Assembly (NCBI GenBank): GCA_021234155.1
Contig: JAJEKV010000001.1
Location: 26,463,189-26,527,188, forward strand
From: Isoetes taiwanensis
Taxonomy: Eukaryota; Streptophyta; Lycopodiopsida; Isoetales; Isoetaceae
Length of the DNA stretch: 64,000 nucleotides
Direction: 5' to 3'
Shown here: positions 45,591 through 55,360 of the stretch, piece after piece
Position numbering within the stretch: position 1 is the stretch's first letter
Layout: the number at the start of each line of letters is the position of its first letter
Position numbers and translations under genes: made by a program
Notes under the pieces: model-generated
Databases searched by the model: none
Told to the model about the DNA's origin: nothing
What the model saw: the letters and a program-made list of their open reading frames with translations, nothing else

Positions 45591-46287
45591 GTGCACTAGA
45601 CCTAATGCTCTGCCACTGCGTGAGGGCTTTGCATGGGTTCGACACTCTTGGGGTGGTGTACACCTTCCATGGAGTTCAGTCGAGTACGGGCAGTGGCCCT
45701 CTAGTCACCTTGAGTCAGCATGCTAGCCTCTGGTGGGAGTGATCCCTACCTGCCCCATCGGAACTGGGGAGATGCAACCCAGGAATAGCCCCCTTGGCTA
45801 TGCATCCAGCGGGCTACAGTCAGGTCCCAACACTTTTCAACCTACTCTGCAAAGTGTGCACAGGAGGGGCGGATGGAGTGGACTACCCTAAGCCATGTTC
45901 TTATGGCCAACCAAATCCATTTGCCATGAATTCTGTCTGCAATGACTTCTGGAGTCCCAAGCCGTCAGTCATCCCCTTTGAGTCTGAGCCTTGGGTAGGA
46001 TCTCCATATGTGATGTGCTGATCTCTGTCTATGCAGATACGTGGTGAGCCATCCTTCGTGATGGCCATGTGATGTTGATGTATTTGTACTTACGTGTATG
46101 TTTACGCTTCTGCAGCTAGGTAGGCCTTGAGGGAGACAGGGTAAAATGACCCCTTCATTCTTCCCACTGGAACTCTTCAAGGTTGCAGTGATACGTGGAG
46201 GGCCCTGTATTAGCATGGAGCTGGTATGGGGAATGAACTCCTGTTTGTATATGGTGAGTGCACCGTATATGAGTAGGGGACGTCACA
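45591..46287 (+). repeat. Element 2 5' LTR, truncated
   Basis: 697 bp matching 57817-58495, starting inside the LTR at gtgcactagacc and ending ggggacgtcaca. It differs from the 3' LTR by roughly a dozen substitutions plus a few small indels. The first ~890 bp of the LTR is missing. Confidence 0.92.
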
Positions 46288-46288
46288 G

Positions 46289-46300
46289 TGGTATCAGAGC
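46289..46300 (+). promoter_or_regulatory. Element 2 primer-binding site (initiator Met-tRNA)
   Basis: tggtatcagagc, 1 bp after the LTR, identical to the PBS of element 1. Confidence 0.93.
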
Positions 46301-46501
46301 AATGTTCTTGGAGACCAAGAGCAAAGCGCTGGCCATGCTCCTAGTAGTACTAACTTAATTAGTAGAATTCTCAAACCTCGAAAAAGTGGGAAAAAAATTT
46401 TCTCATTTTTTTGTAGTTATGCTAAGCTAGTAACAGTTAGAAGAATTGAAAACCACGAAAACTAAAAAGTTGAATTAAATTTGGACCAAATGTAGAAAAT
46501 G

Positions 46502-46776
46502 CTCACGGTATGCACCAGAGCACCAACCTAAATTTTAGGTTGAGCCCCAGGCGCACACCATGAGTAACTGGCAATGTTCACCTTGAAACATGATGAATTT
46601 TAACAAGATAATATGCTAGATCAAGTTTTAAGGTAAGAATTAGTTAGATTTGTATATCACATCCCTAGGAATATACCTAGAAATCATATAATTTAGTCAA
46701 AAATGCAAAAGTTCTCACGGTATGTGCCAGAGCCTTGATCTAAATATTAGATCAGCCCCCTAACGCACACCATGAG
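46502..46776 (+). promoter_or_regulatory. Two 63-nt covarying hairpins upstream of the H3-like gene
   Basis: 46502-46564 and 46714-46776. Outer stem ctcacggt...acc(a/g)tgag; middle stem tgc(a/g)c...gcgca type; central palindrome aacctaaattttaggtt in the first and gatctaaatattagatc in the second. The palindrome changes on both arms together, which preserves pairing. Confidence 0.8.
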
Positions 46777-46880
46777 TAAAATTGCTTAGAAAACTCTGAA
46801 GTAAGCACATGTTTTAGGTTAATAGGTGCTTTGACACATGTAAATGAGTAACTTAGAATTTGATCTAAAATTTGCCCAAA

Positions 46881-46890
46881 CTATAAATAG
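46881..46890 (+). promoter_or_regulatory. TATA box of the H3-like gene
   Basis: ctataaatagaccc, 110 bp before the ATG. The same 14 bases precede the next histone-like ORF at 48744, followed in both by gtttgctcc and aggcgatttt. Confidence 0.75.
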
Positions 46891-46990
46891 ACCCAAACCC
46901 CTCTCATTTGTAGACTTCCTGTTTAGAAGTTTGCTCCGCATTTCGAGGCGATTTTTGGGCGCCCGGCCTCCGATTGACGTGAAGTAAGAC

Positions 46991-48136
46991 ATGGCGTGTA
47001 CCAAACAGACTGCTCGGAAATATCGATCAGGTGAAACGCCTAGCGCCCAGGAGGGATCCGAGCAAGGATCGCAAGGAGAGCGGATTGACGTCGTCAACCA
47101 GCAGGCAAACGAGGAAGCAGACATTGCATCAGAGGATGAAGAAATTCAAAGAGTGTTCGAGCAAATGGAGAAGGAAAGGGCAGAACGAGAGCAGGCGGCC
47201 AAGGCACAGGAGGAGCAGAGGGAGCCCACTCCCGAACCAACCGAAGTAGAACAGCTCGAGGCCTGGATTCGAATGCACGAGGCGAAGGCACGGCACCACG
47301 AGAAGAAAAAGGCCGAGAAGAAGAGAAAAAGAGAAGAAAAGGAGACCGAAGAAAAGAAGAAACTCAAGGGCAAAAATATGGAGGAGCCCAAGAGGAAGAT
47401 GAAGACGACACTAAGGACCAAGATCGTCATCGATAAATGGCCGCCCGACCGACCCCCATCCTCGGACGACTCAGATGACGAGGATTACAATCCTCATCAA
47501 GAAGGAGGGAGCTCCTCCAAGCCAACAGAGGAGGATCGGACAGATCAAGAGCGAACAGAGCAGGATCAACAGGTGCAGGTACCCCCGCCCTACCCAACAT
47601 GGGAGAAGGACAAGGACCCCAAGAAGCCGCCCCGACCTGCCCGAGAGTCTTACGTGGTAGACCATCTCAGGGTCTACCAGAAGAAGTTGAAGGCATACCA
47701 GGAATACATGAAGAAGTGGGAGGCCTACAACTCCTACTACCAGGCCAACAGGGTAACCTACGTTGAGGGAGGATGACCATTGAAGAACAAGACCCTCAAG
47801 CCCTCTCCTGAGAAGCCCATTCCCCTGAAGAAGCCAATGGCAAGGAAAGCTGGATCGAAGCTGTCACGAGCAATCCGGGAGATCAAACATTTTCAGAGAA
47901 GCTATGGCCTCCTCATCCCCCATGCACCGTTCGCCAAGCTGGTGAAGGAAGTCGTGCAAGAGTTCGACTCCAGCAAGAGAGTAACAGGCAAGATGCTGCT
48001 AGCCTTGCAAGAAGCAACTGAGCGAAAGCTGGTGCAGCATTTTGAAGATTCGACAGCATGCACTATACATGCCAAGAGGGTAACTCTGATGAAGAAGGAC
48101 ATGCACTTGGCCAGCTACATTAAAGGAGAGAGATAA
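46991..48136 (+). CDS. Histone H3-like protein: H3-type tail, long charged linker, H3 fold
   Basis: Starts [19 protein letters not shown]: residues 3-9 of the mature tail (TKQTARK) equal H3, and G13, P16 and Q19 also align. An in-frame TAA two codons upstream fixes this ATG. Residues about 20-260 form a Glu/Lys-rich linker with coiled-coil and acidic segments ([10 protein letters not shown]). From residue 294 (47870) to the end lies the H3 fold: about 45 of 88 positions match canonical H3 A47-R134 with no gap, including LREI-type AIREI, QEA.E, FED, C110, IHAKRVT, KD and the final GER. One in-frame TGA (47774-47776) splits the ORF, probably CGA to TGA. AATAAA signals follow at 48149 and 48162. 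It presumably pairs with an H4-type partner. Confidence 0.9.
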
Positions 48137-48282
48137 ACCCTTGTAAATAATAAATTTTGTTAATAAAAAGTTGTTTTGTGTAAACCATAAGTGCATAAAT
48201 GTTGTTAATTAGGTTCAATTAGCAATAACTGCCTTTTGTTTCAGTTAAAATGGACATCTTATGGCCAATTAGTGAGAAGTTG

Positions 48283-48549
48283 CTCACGGTATGCGCCAGG
48301 ACCTCGACCTAAATTTTAGGTCGGCCTCCCAGCGCACACCGTGAGTATTTCACACCAAAAGTGGTCCCAAACATCTCCAAATCAACCAAGTAAGAGGTCA
48401 ATCTTGTATATCTCGGTGAGATCATTATGTTTTGACCCTTAGCTCATCTTGTTTAGATAAGTCTGGACCAATTAGGGCCAAATTGCTCACGGTATGCGCC
48501 AGGACCTCGACCAAAATTTTAGGTCGGCCTCCCAGCGCACACCTTGAGT
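48283..48549 (+). promoter_or_regulatory. Two 63-nt covarying hairpins upstream of the H2B/H2A-like gene
   Basis: 48283-48345 and 48487-48549, same length and architecture as the pair before the H3-like gene. The best copy (48283) has an outer stem ctcacggt/accgtgag, tgcgc/gcgca and palindrome gacctaaattttaggtc. Confidence 0.82.
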
Positions 48550-48743
48550 ACTTTCAACATTATCTCTTTCATGCCACCTCCAATTGACCTCAAGTTTGTT
48601 GCAATAGGTTCATTAGATAGTCTTATTCACGCTCAAACCCTCAAATTAGCTTTCCAATCCTCATTTTGACCTCAAAATAGGTGTGAATTGCCCAACCCAA
48701 AAAATTTCTAAATCTTCAAAAAATTAGGGTTTTTCCCCTTTGC

Positions 48744-48753
48744 CTATAAATAG
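48744..48753 (+). promoter_or_regulatory. TATA box of the H2B/H2A-like gene
   Basis: ctataaatagaccc, 121 bp before the ATG at 48865. The surrounding leader resembles that of the H3-like gene. Confidence 0.75.
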
Positions 48754-48864
48754 ACCCCCATATCTCACTTAGCATCCTACAGGTTTGCTCCCAGCTTTTA
48801 GGCGATTTTCATAATCCCTTAGGCGCTTCAGCGGTTGTTTGTTAGTCCAGTTCACTCAAGATCA

Positions 48865-49740
48865 ATGGCAACTGCAGACTTCAGGCGATGGTACAGCGCC
48901 AGTGCCCATGTAGCTGAGGCAGACATCAATGCCATTTTCCAAGTCTTCCAGAAGGAGATAGATGTCCAAGCCAGTTTGCAGGCAACCCCAGCCTATATAG
49001 AAGTCATGACTGAGTTCCAAGCTAGGGTAGGACCATCCTTAGTACAGCTCCCCCCTTGTACAGGATATTTTGTTCCCAAGCAATCCCTCCAAGCAGCCTT
49101 GGGTGACGTTCCCAACATTGCCAAATACCTGACCAACAAAGTTGCTAGGTTGCCAAATTATATGGTCCTGACAGCTAATAGGACCAAGTATTTCTCCTAC
49201 ACCGCTGCTCTAGCCATCTTTCTTTCTCACCGTGCCCAGAACCCAATAGGGGAACCCTCTATCCCTGCCATGGATGTACACCCCTTAGCCTCTTGAGCAG
49301 AGGGTCAGCTCCTATTGCAATATCAAGTGGAGCAAGAAGGAAGAGCCGAAGACGAAGCGCTCGACTCAGATGACGAAGACTACGTCGAGCTCGACCCCGA
49401 CCAAGAGCGGCAACTAGCAGAGCAGGAGATACCGGCTTTCGAACAGGACCGACAGACCCTCAGGATCGCTCCCCCGCTCGGGCTAGGCATCACAAGCCTA
49501 GCCCCCATCATCATCAACGGTCAAGAGTACCTGCTCCTGAGCGACATCCAGAACCTCCCCGAATGCAGAGCCAGGGAGTACCGACTTGATGAGTTGCTGT
49601 ACCTTCTGCGGCAACAACCAGATCTGGATGACTTCATCGACCGGGAGGCTTCCGACTTCCCAATCCATGTAAGAGAAGCCGACACCTATACCGGGGAGTC
49701 GACTTCAGATATCCAGGCGTACAACAGTACCGGCAAATGA
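48865..49740 (+). CDS. H2B-like plus H2A-like fusion ORF with one in-frame TGA
   Basis: ATG 48865 (MATADFRRWYSASAHVAEAD). The first half fits H2B spacing: INAIFQVFQKEI (helix 1), YIEVMTEFQARVG (helix 2), then SLQAALGDVPNIAKYLTNKV against H2B [20 protein letters not shown]. After TGA 49294-49296, in the same frame, comes an acidic stretch (DSDDEDYVELDPDQE). Then APIIINGQEYLLLSDI and LDELLYLLRQQPDLDDFI align with H2A APVYLAAVLEYLTAEI and PRHLQLAIRNDEELNKLL, the last without gaps. Identity is low, so the assignment is inferred from pattern, order and company. Its stop overlaps the next ATG (ATGA). Confidence 0.55.
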
Positions 49741-50408
49741 TGGAAGCTTGGGATCTGCCGTCCGAAGAAGAATTTTACGCCATCCAAGAACGGATGGGGA
49801 TTCGTGGCAAGACCACGAACATTTTGATGCCAAGTTCTTCGACACCAGCTCCCACAGGCGTTCAGAGAAGGGGCGAGATCGACCTGAGGAGAATCACATC
49901 AACAATCAGAGACCACGGAGAACTCACAGAGACTGACCTTGACGAATATGCGGGAAGACATAGAGCCGGAGCCCGAGGGGACGACGAATCAACAGCGACG
50001 GGCAGGGACAGGTCGCTAAGGTATTATCTTCCTTTGCTGATGGACAGGAGGATAGCGGTCATACACCGCAAATTCAGCCCAAGGGGCGAAGGAGTGTTCA
50101 TGCTCATCGTGCTCTCAGGCTTTGGTAGGCATGCTCGGCTGATCCCAACAGTTGACCATGTCATCCTAGTCAAGAGAACGATGGCACTTGATATCTTCGA
50201 CTTCGTCGTACCCTACCGACGGCAAGGAAGACTAGCAATGACCGCGGCCTACACTTCGGACTGCAGAGTGGAAGAGTTGGTGACAGCATTACAGGGCGGA
50301 ACACCAACAAATATCCTCAGGAACTTGGGACGCTCGGTAGGAACGACCCAAGTTAAGAAGTTCCTTCAGGATAATCCATCTCGTTCCGGCGATTCCAAGA
50401 ATAGTTAG
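49737..50408 (+). CDS. Histone H4-like protein
   Basis: 223 residues, intact. Residues about 95-165 align with the H4 fold: SLRYYLPLLMDRRIAVI against AIRRLARRGGVKRISGL, GEGVFMLIVLSGFGRHA against TRGVLKIFLENVIRDA, and TVDHVILVKRTMALDIFDF...RRQGRL against [27 protein letters not shown]. The conserved His, Lys, Ala-x-Asp and RQGR are retained with small insertions. Long N- and C-terminal extensions lack homology that I can see. The start overlaps the previous stop, suggesting coupled translation or an old frameshift. Element 3 conserves the core, and AATAAA occurs downstream near 50540. Confidence 0.62.
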   Translation: MMEAWDLPSEEEFYAIQERMGIRGKTTNILMPSSSTPAPTGVQRRGEIDLRRITSTIRDHGELTETDLDEYAGRHRAGARGDDESTATGRDRSLRYYLPLLMDRRIAVIHRKFSPRGEGVFMLIVLSGFGRHARLIPTVDHVILVKRTMALDIFDFVVPYRRQGRLAMTAAYTSDCRVEELVTALQGGTPTNILRNLGRSVGTTQVKKFLQDNPSRSGDSKNS

Positions 50409-50571
50409 ACTCTTGATCCCGGAAGCATTGTAATTAAGCTATTATATATATAAAAATACATTTTCTTTTGCATTCTAAATGTTTTGTTGATGTATCTTGC
50501 TTCCACAACTATATCAGCAAACACACATAATGCAAAACAAATAAAACTAACCGTAAGGCTATGATCTACTT

Positions 50572-51907
50572 GTGTATGCAGCTAGAGGTCCAGGAACAGC
50601 CGAACAAGAGCGGCGAGTCCATAGAGATGAACAGACTCCGGCCAGACAGCACCCAACAAGGAACCTGTACGAAGAATTCAGTCCCATGACTCCCGAAGAG
50701 GAGATGACGCAGATGAGATCGGACCTTCAAGAAATAAAGGCCTTTTTGGCAGCACAAGCAGGAGTTGGCCCAAATGACAACGTCCAGTTACCAGAAGCAC
50801 CACCTCGAAAGGCGGGAAAAGATAAGAAGAAGAGCAAGAGAAGGAGGTCCCCAAGCACGGACTCCTCCAACACAAGCTCGGATTCGGACTCCGACTCCGA
50901 CTCCGAGGAAGAGGTAGAAGAGGTGCGGGACCGTAGGGATGGCAGACCCAAGGACACAAAGACCTCAGACTACCAGAAGAAAGTAGACTCGGCGCTGAGT
51001 AACGTATGGAAGGCAAGAAAGCTTGAGTAGTTCTCGGGGGACAGTCGGTCAGGCATGGAGGCAGAGGCCTGGCTGGACGAGATGAGAGAATATGGAAATG
51101 TATATGGAATGAAGGACAAAAGGCAGGGTGGCAACAGCCAACCTCAAGGGCACAGCTCGCATTTGGTGGAAGGGATACGCCAAAGCACATGGACTGAGCT
51201 GAGACAGCTGCAGGTTTCGGAAATTCTCAAAGGCATTCAAGCGCCACTATGTGCCGAGGGAGCACAAATGTCACATGATGCAGCAATTCTATCGACTACA
51301 GCAGGGCAACAAGTCAGTGCAGAAATACACGGAAGAGTTCATGAAACTTAGGCTTTATGTGCCGAAGCTGAGTGAACGCCATGTAGTGGAAGGGTACATC
51401 GAGGGATTAAATGATGAGATAAGGAAGTTGGTAAGAGCAATCAACCCTCGAACAGTATCAGAAGCGGAATCGAAAGCAATCAGCCTGCAAGGATCCGGCC
51501 CTCAGAACGGCGGGCAGAAACAGTAGTACTATTAGGATAAGGGCAAAGCAGCGGGAAGTTATAGCCCTAGAACAGCTAGTCCAGGACCAGCAAAAGCTCC
51601 ATACAGTGGCAATCATGGGAAGCAGCAGGAAAAGAAACAGGTATCCTTCAAAGATAAGCAAGAAGGGTCAAACTATTCGATAGCAGTGCGATCCTTTTTA
51701 CAAGCAATGCCTAAGGAGAAGAGGCAGGAGTGCATTGAGAAACAACTCTGCTTCAGGTGCTTCCAGCCAGGCCACAGAACAGCAAACTGCCCTTTTGTCA
51801 TGAATGCAGCATTAGCAGAGTTGGGTGGATGGGAGACTCCCTCTGACGACGACGGCGGGAAGCACGCGACCTCATTCAGGGTGAGTGTCACATTTTTGCT
51901 GCCATAG
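50572..51907 (+). pseudogene. Element 2 gag
   Basis: The N-terminal region (NLYEEFSPMTPEEEMTQM) and a Ser/Asp-rich stretch are followed by the gag domain: EAWLDEMREYGNVYGM, then in another frame ARIWWKGYAKAHGL, FSKAFKRHYVPREHKC and YTEEFMKLRLYVPKL. The CCHC zinc knuckle CFRCFQPGHRTANC is at about 51750. Breaks: TAG 51028 (element 1 has Gln), a frameshift between 51115 and 51150, and TGA near 51200. A cag acceptor-like site lies at 50577-50579 and no upstream in-frame ATG is seen, so gag may need splicing. Confidence 0.87.
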
Positions 51908-52257
51908 ATTCAGACCAAGCAGAAAATCAGTATCAGGAAATCTCCATAGTAGGGAAGGCCAAGGCCAAATCTTTCATAGTCCTGATAGATACGGGGAGCA
52001 CCCACAACTTTGCGTCTCCAAGAATGGTTGAGATGTTGAAGCTCAAGCCGTTGAAGTCAAAGCCGAGACCCGTGGTGTTAGCAAGTGGGGCAGTGAGACA
52101 CACGGCAGGCAAGAGGATAAACTTCGACATCGACTTGCCAGGGATCAACATCCAAATGGGGGCAAAAGTGATGAACATCAGGAAGTATGATTTGATCATA
52201 GGAATGGAGTATCTTGGACCAGCAGGAGCCATCATTGATTGTGGGAACGGAAGGTGA
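51880..52257 (+). pseudogene. Element 2 aspartic protease
   Basis: FIVLIDTGSTHNFASPRM carries the DTG active site and DLIIGMEYLGPAG the conserved second block. The frame closes at 52257 and the continuation is in the overlapping frame from 52239. Gly-Asn-Gly-Arg at the end replaces the conserved Cys-Glu-Lys-Arg (CEKREVTF) of element 1. Confidence 0.87.
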
Positions 52258-53917
52258 CCCTCACGGCGCCCAACGGCAAAATCATAGAAATTACAGGTAA
52301 GGAAGTTGTTCCTATCATGCATTGTATGTCTAGTAAGTGGCTGCTCAAGTGCATAAAGAGCGAGCAGATAGCCTATATCTTCAAGCTTCAGATCGAAGAG
52401 CCCGAGTCAGAAGAAAGCAAGGAAGATAAGGTGCTCAGCAAGTTGCCAAAGCAGATAGCGAAGTTGATCAAGGAGTTCCATGATCTCTTCCCAGATGAGA
52501 TCAAGCAGATCCCTCCTTATAGGGGAGTCGAGTGTGAGATAGCACTCGAACCAGGTACGAAGCCGACGAGCAAGGCTCCGTACAGGATGACGATGCAAGA
52601 GCTGACCGAGTTGAAGAAGCAATTGCAGGAGTTGCTTGACCTAGGGTTCATTAGACCTAGCGTCTCACCATTTGGGGCACCCATCCTTTTTGTGAAGAAG
52701 AAGGATGGCAGCTTGAGGATGTGCATAGATTACAGGCAGCTGAACAAGCACACCATCAAGAATAAGTATGCACTCCCCAGATCGGACGACCTGATGGATC
52801 AGCTCCAAGGGGCAAAGGTTTTCTCCAAGATAGACCTGAGGTCGGGGTACCATCAGATCAGGATTAAGGAAGAAGACGTCCACAAAACAGCATTCAGGAC
52901 AAGGTATGGGCATTACGAGTTCACCTAATATCGTTTGGGTTGTCAAACGCCCCAGCAACATTCATGAGGCTCATGAACGACATCTTCAGGGAGTTTTTGG
53001 ATACTTTTGTGATAGTATTCTTTGATGATATTCTGGTGTATAGCAGATCCCTGGAAGAACATGTACAACACCTAAGGAAAGTGCTCGAGAAGCTAAGAAG
53101 GCACCAGTTGTACGCTAAGTTGTTGAAGTGCCACTTCGCAATGGAGAGGGTCGAATATCTGGGTCATGTGATCTCATCGGAGGGGACTTCGACGGATCCT
53201 GCCAAGATTGAAGCAGTCATACAGTGGCCGGCGCCGAAGAACATCCACGAGGTCAGAAGCTTTCTCGGCCTAGCAAGGTATTACAGGAAGTTCATGAAGA
53301 ACTTTGCAAAGATAGCAGCCCCGCTAACGGATTTGACGAGGGCGGAAAAAGTAAAGGATTGGGCAGATCACTGGCAGAAGAAAGCCCAAGCAGGATTCAA
53401 GATGTTGAAGGAAGCTTTGACAACCGCCCCCGTCCTGACCCTGCCAGACCCAGAGAAGGACAAACTTGTGGCGACAGATGCAAGTAAGATTGCCACAGGT
53501 GCAGTGCTGATGCAGGAAGAGCGAGTAGTGGCTTATGACTCTCGGAAGATGAACGACGCCGAAACGCGCTACCCGACTCATGATCAAGAGTTGCTTGCAG
53601 TTGTCAGAACACTAAGAATTTGGAGGCACTACCTGTTGGGGAGGAAGTTCCAGTTGGATACGGATCATCAGAGCATCCAATACGTGTTCACGCAACCACA
53701 TCTCAACCTGAGGCAGCAAAGGTGGATGGAGTTCCTCGAAGAATATGACTTTGATATAGTTTATAAGCCGGGGAAGCTCAATGTGGTAGCAGATGCGCTT
53801 TCAAGGCATCCTCTGACAACAAGAGTCCATTGCAATGCAATTTCGACGCTCACCAGCGACTTCGGAAAGAAGATCGAAGAAACCTTGCCGACAGATGCAG
53901 ACTTCAAGGAAGTGTAG
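52239..53917 (+). pseudogene. Element 2 reverse transcriptase and RNase H
   Basis: The RT N-half (52239-52928) has [18 protein letters not shown] and [15 protein letters not shown] small indel at ttcacctaatatcg breaks the frame where FTVMPFGL is expected. The second half (52940 on) has [14 protein letters not shown], catalytic VFFDDILVYS and GLARYYRKFMKN. RNase H has ATDASKIATGAVLMQ, DQELLAVV, DTDHQS and ADALSRHP. All catalytic acids are visible. Confidence 0.92.
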
Positions 53918-55360
53918 GCGAGTTTGTGCAAGGAGGCAAGAACAGGTAAGGAGAGGGATACCTTCAAGAATTTTAAGAAGGAAGGTAACCTTTTGTACCA
54001 TAAGGATAAGTTGTGTGTGCCGGAATCATCAGGAGTGAGGAAGTGGATTCTCCACGACACCCACAACAGTTCAATAGCTGGCCACACAGGATTTATGAAG
54101 ACATATTTCAAAGTGAGCAGCAGTTATTATTGGCCAGGGATGAAGAAGCAGATAGCTCGCTACATCAAAGAATGTCAGTTGTGTCAGCAGACGAAGGCAG
54201 AGCAGCTTCGAATTCCAGGGGCATTGGAACCATTAGTGGTGCCGAACGCTAAGTGGGAAGTCATCAGTATGGACTTCATAACATGGCTGCCTAGGACAGC
54301 AAGAGGAAAGGATGCCCTGATGGTTGTGGTCGACAAGTTGTCGAAGATGGCACACTTTGTGCCTTGCATGACTACCGACACAGCCTTGGATACAGCGGCT
54401 CTCTTCACCAAGGAAATCTTCAGGCTCCATGGTATGCCGAGAGAGATCATCTCCGACAGAGACCCGAAGTTCATGAGTGCCTTTTGGCAGGATCTTTTTG
54501 CGACGATCCAGACGAAGCTGTCCATGAGCACGGCCTATCATCCTCAGACGGATGGGCAAAGAGAACGGACCAACAGAATCTTTGAAGATATGCTAAGAAA
54601 CTATGTCTGGAACAAGCAGAGTAAGTGGGAAGATTATATTCACTTGGTTGAGTTCGCTTATAATAGCACCAAGTAGGAATCATCCCAGATGTCGCCGTTC
54701 ATGATCAACTACGGCTACCAATGTCTAACTCCAGACACTTGGCACAATCCTGTGTCAAAGGTAGAAGTTTCGCAGGAAATGTTGGCCGTCATGCAGTAGC
54801 TGGTAGAAGAAGTTCGAGGGTATCTTCTTGCAGCAAGGAGTCGACAAAAGAGCGTCGCCGACAAGCACCGAACGGTCAGAGAGTTCCAGGTTGGTGACAA
54901 CGTCTGGCTCAAGATCAAAGTGAAGCAAAAGCTCCGCATCGGAAATTGTAAGAAGCTTGCTCCAAGGTGGGCTGGCCCTTTCAGAATAGCCAAGAGAGTA
55001 GGTAACCAATCCTACAAGTTAGAGCTGCCAGCACACCTGAAAATTCATAAAGTCTTCCACGTGAGTTTGTTGAAGAAGCATACTCCAAATCAAGAAGAAG
55101 TCTTGGACACACCAACGTTGTTGGAAATGACAGAAGAGCAGCTAGAGATAGTCCCAGACTTGATCCTTGATAAGGCCATCAAGAAGACAAGGAGATCAGA
55201 GTTTCTCCAATATTTGGTCAAGTGGAAACACTTGCCGGTGGAAGACGCGACATGGGTACTTAAGAAAGACCTCATAAGGCAGTACCCGCAGTTCATAGAG
55301 CAATGGGACGGCAAGATCATCTCCGAAGTAATCGGCTCAGGCATGTCGATTTATGTTTAG
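53918..55360 (+). pseudogene. Element 2 integrase with C-terminal chromodomain
   Basis: A zinc domain (HDTHNSSIAGHTG...YIKECQLCQQTK) is followed by the DDE core (DFITWLPRT, IISDRDPKF, AYHPQTDGQRER) and the C-terminal GPF-like domain (APRWAGPFRIAKR, KIHKVFHVSLLKKH). A chromodomain follows (FLQYLVKWKHLPVEDATW with cage-type Tyr/Trp/Trp, then DLIRQYPQFIEQW). TAG codons occur at 53915, 54674 (Gln in element 1) and 54797; otherwise the frame is open to 55360. Chromodomains of this kind bind methylated H3 tails in other chromoviruses. Confidence 0.92.

Noticed and set aside
46991-48136. H3-like ORF as a simple processed host H3 pseudogene inserted in the retrotransposon
   Set aside because: It has its own promoter module, a long linker between tail and fold and about 50 percent identity, and a positional counterpart exists in element 1.
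46502-48549. Self-cleaving ribozyme (hammerhead or twister) as identity of the 63-nt hairpins
   Set aside because: No CUGAUGA/GAAA core and no convincing twister core; only a long paired stem is evident.
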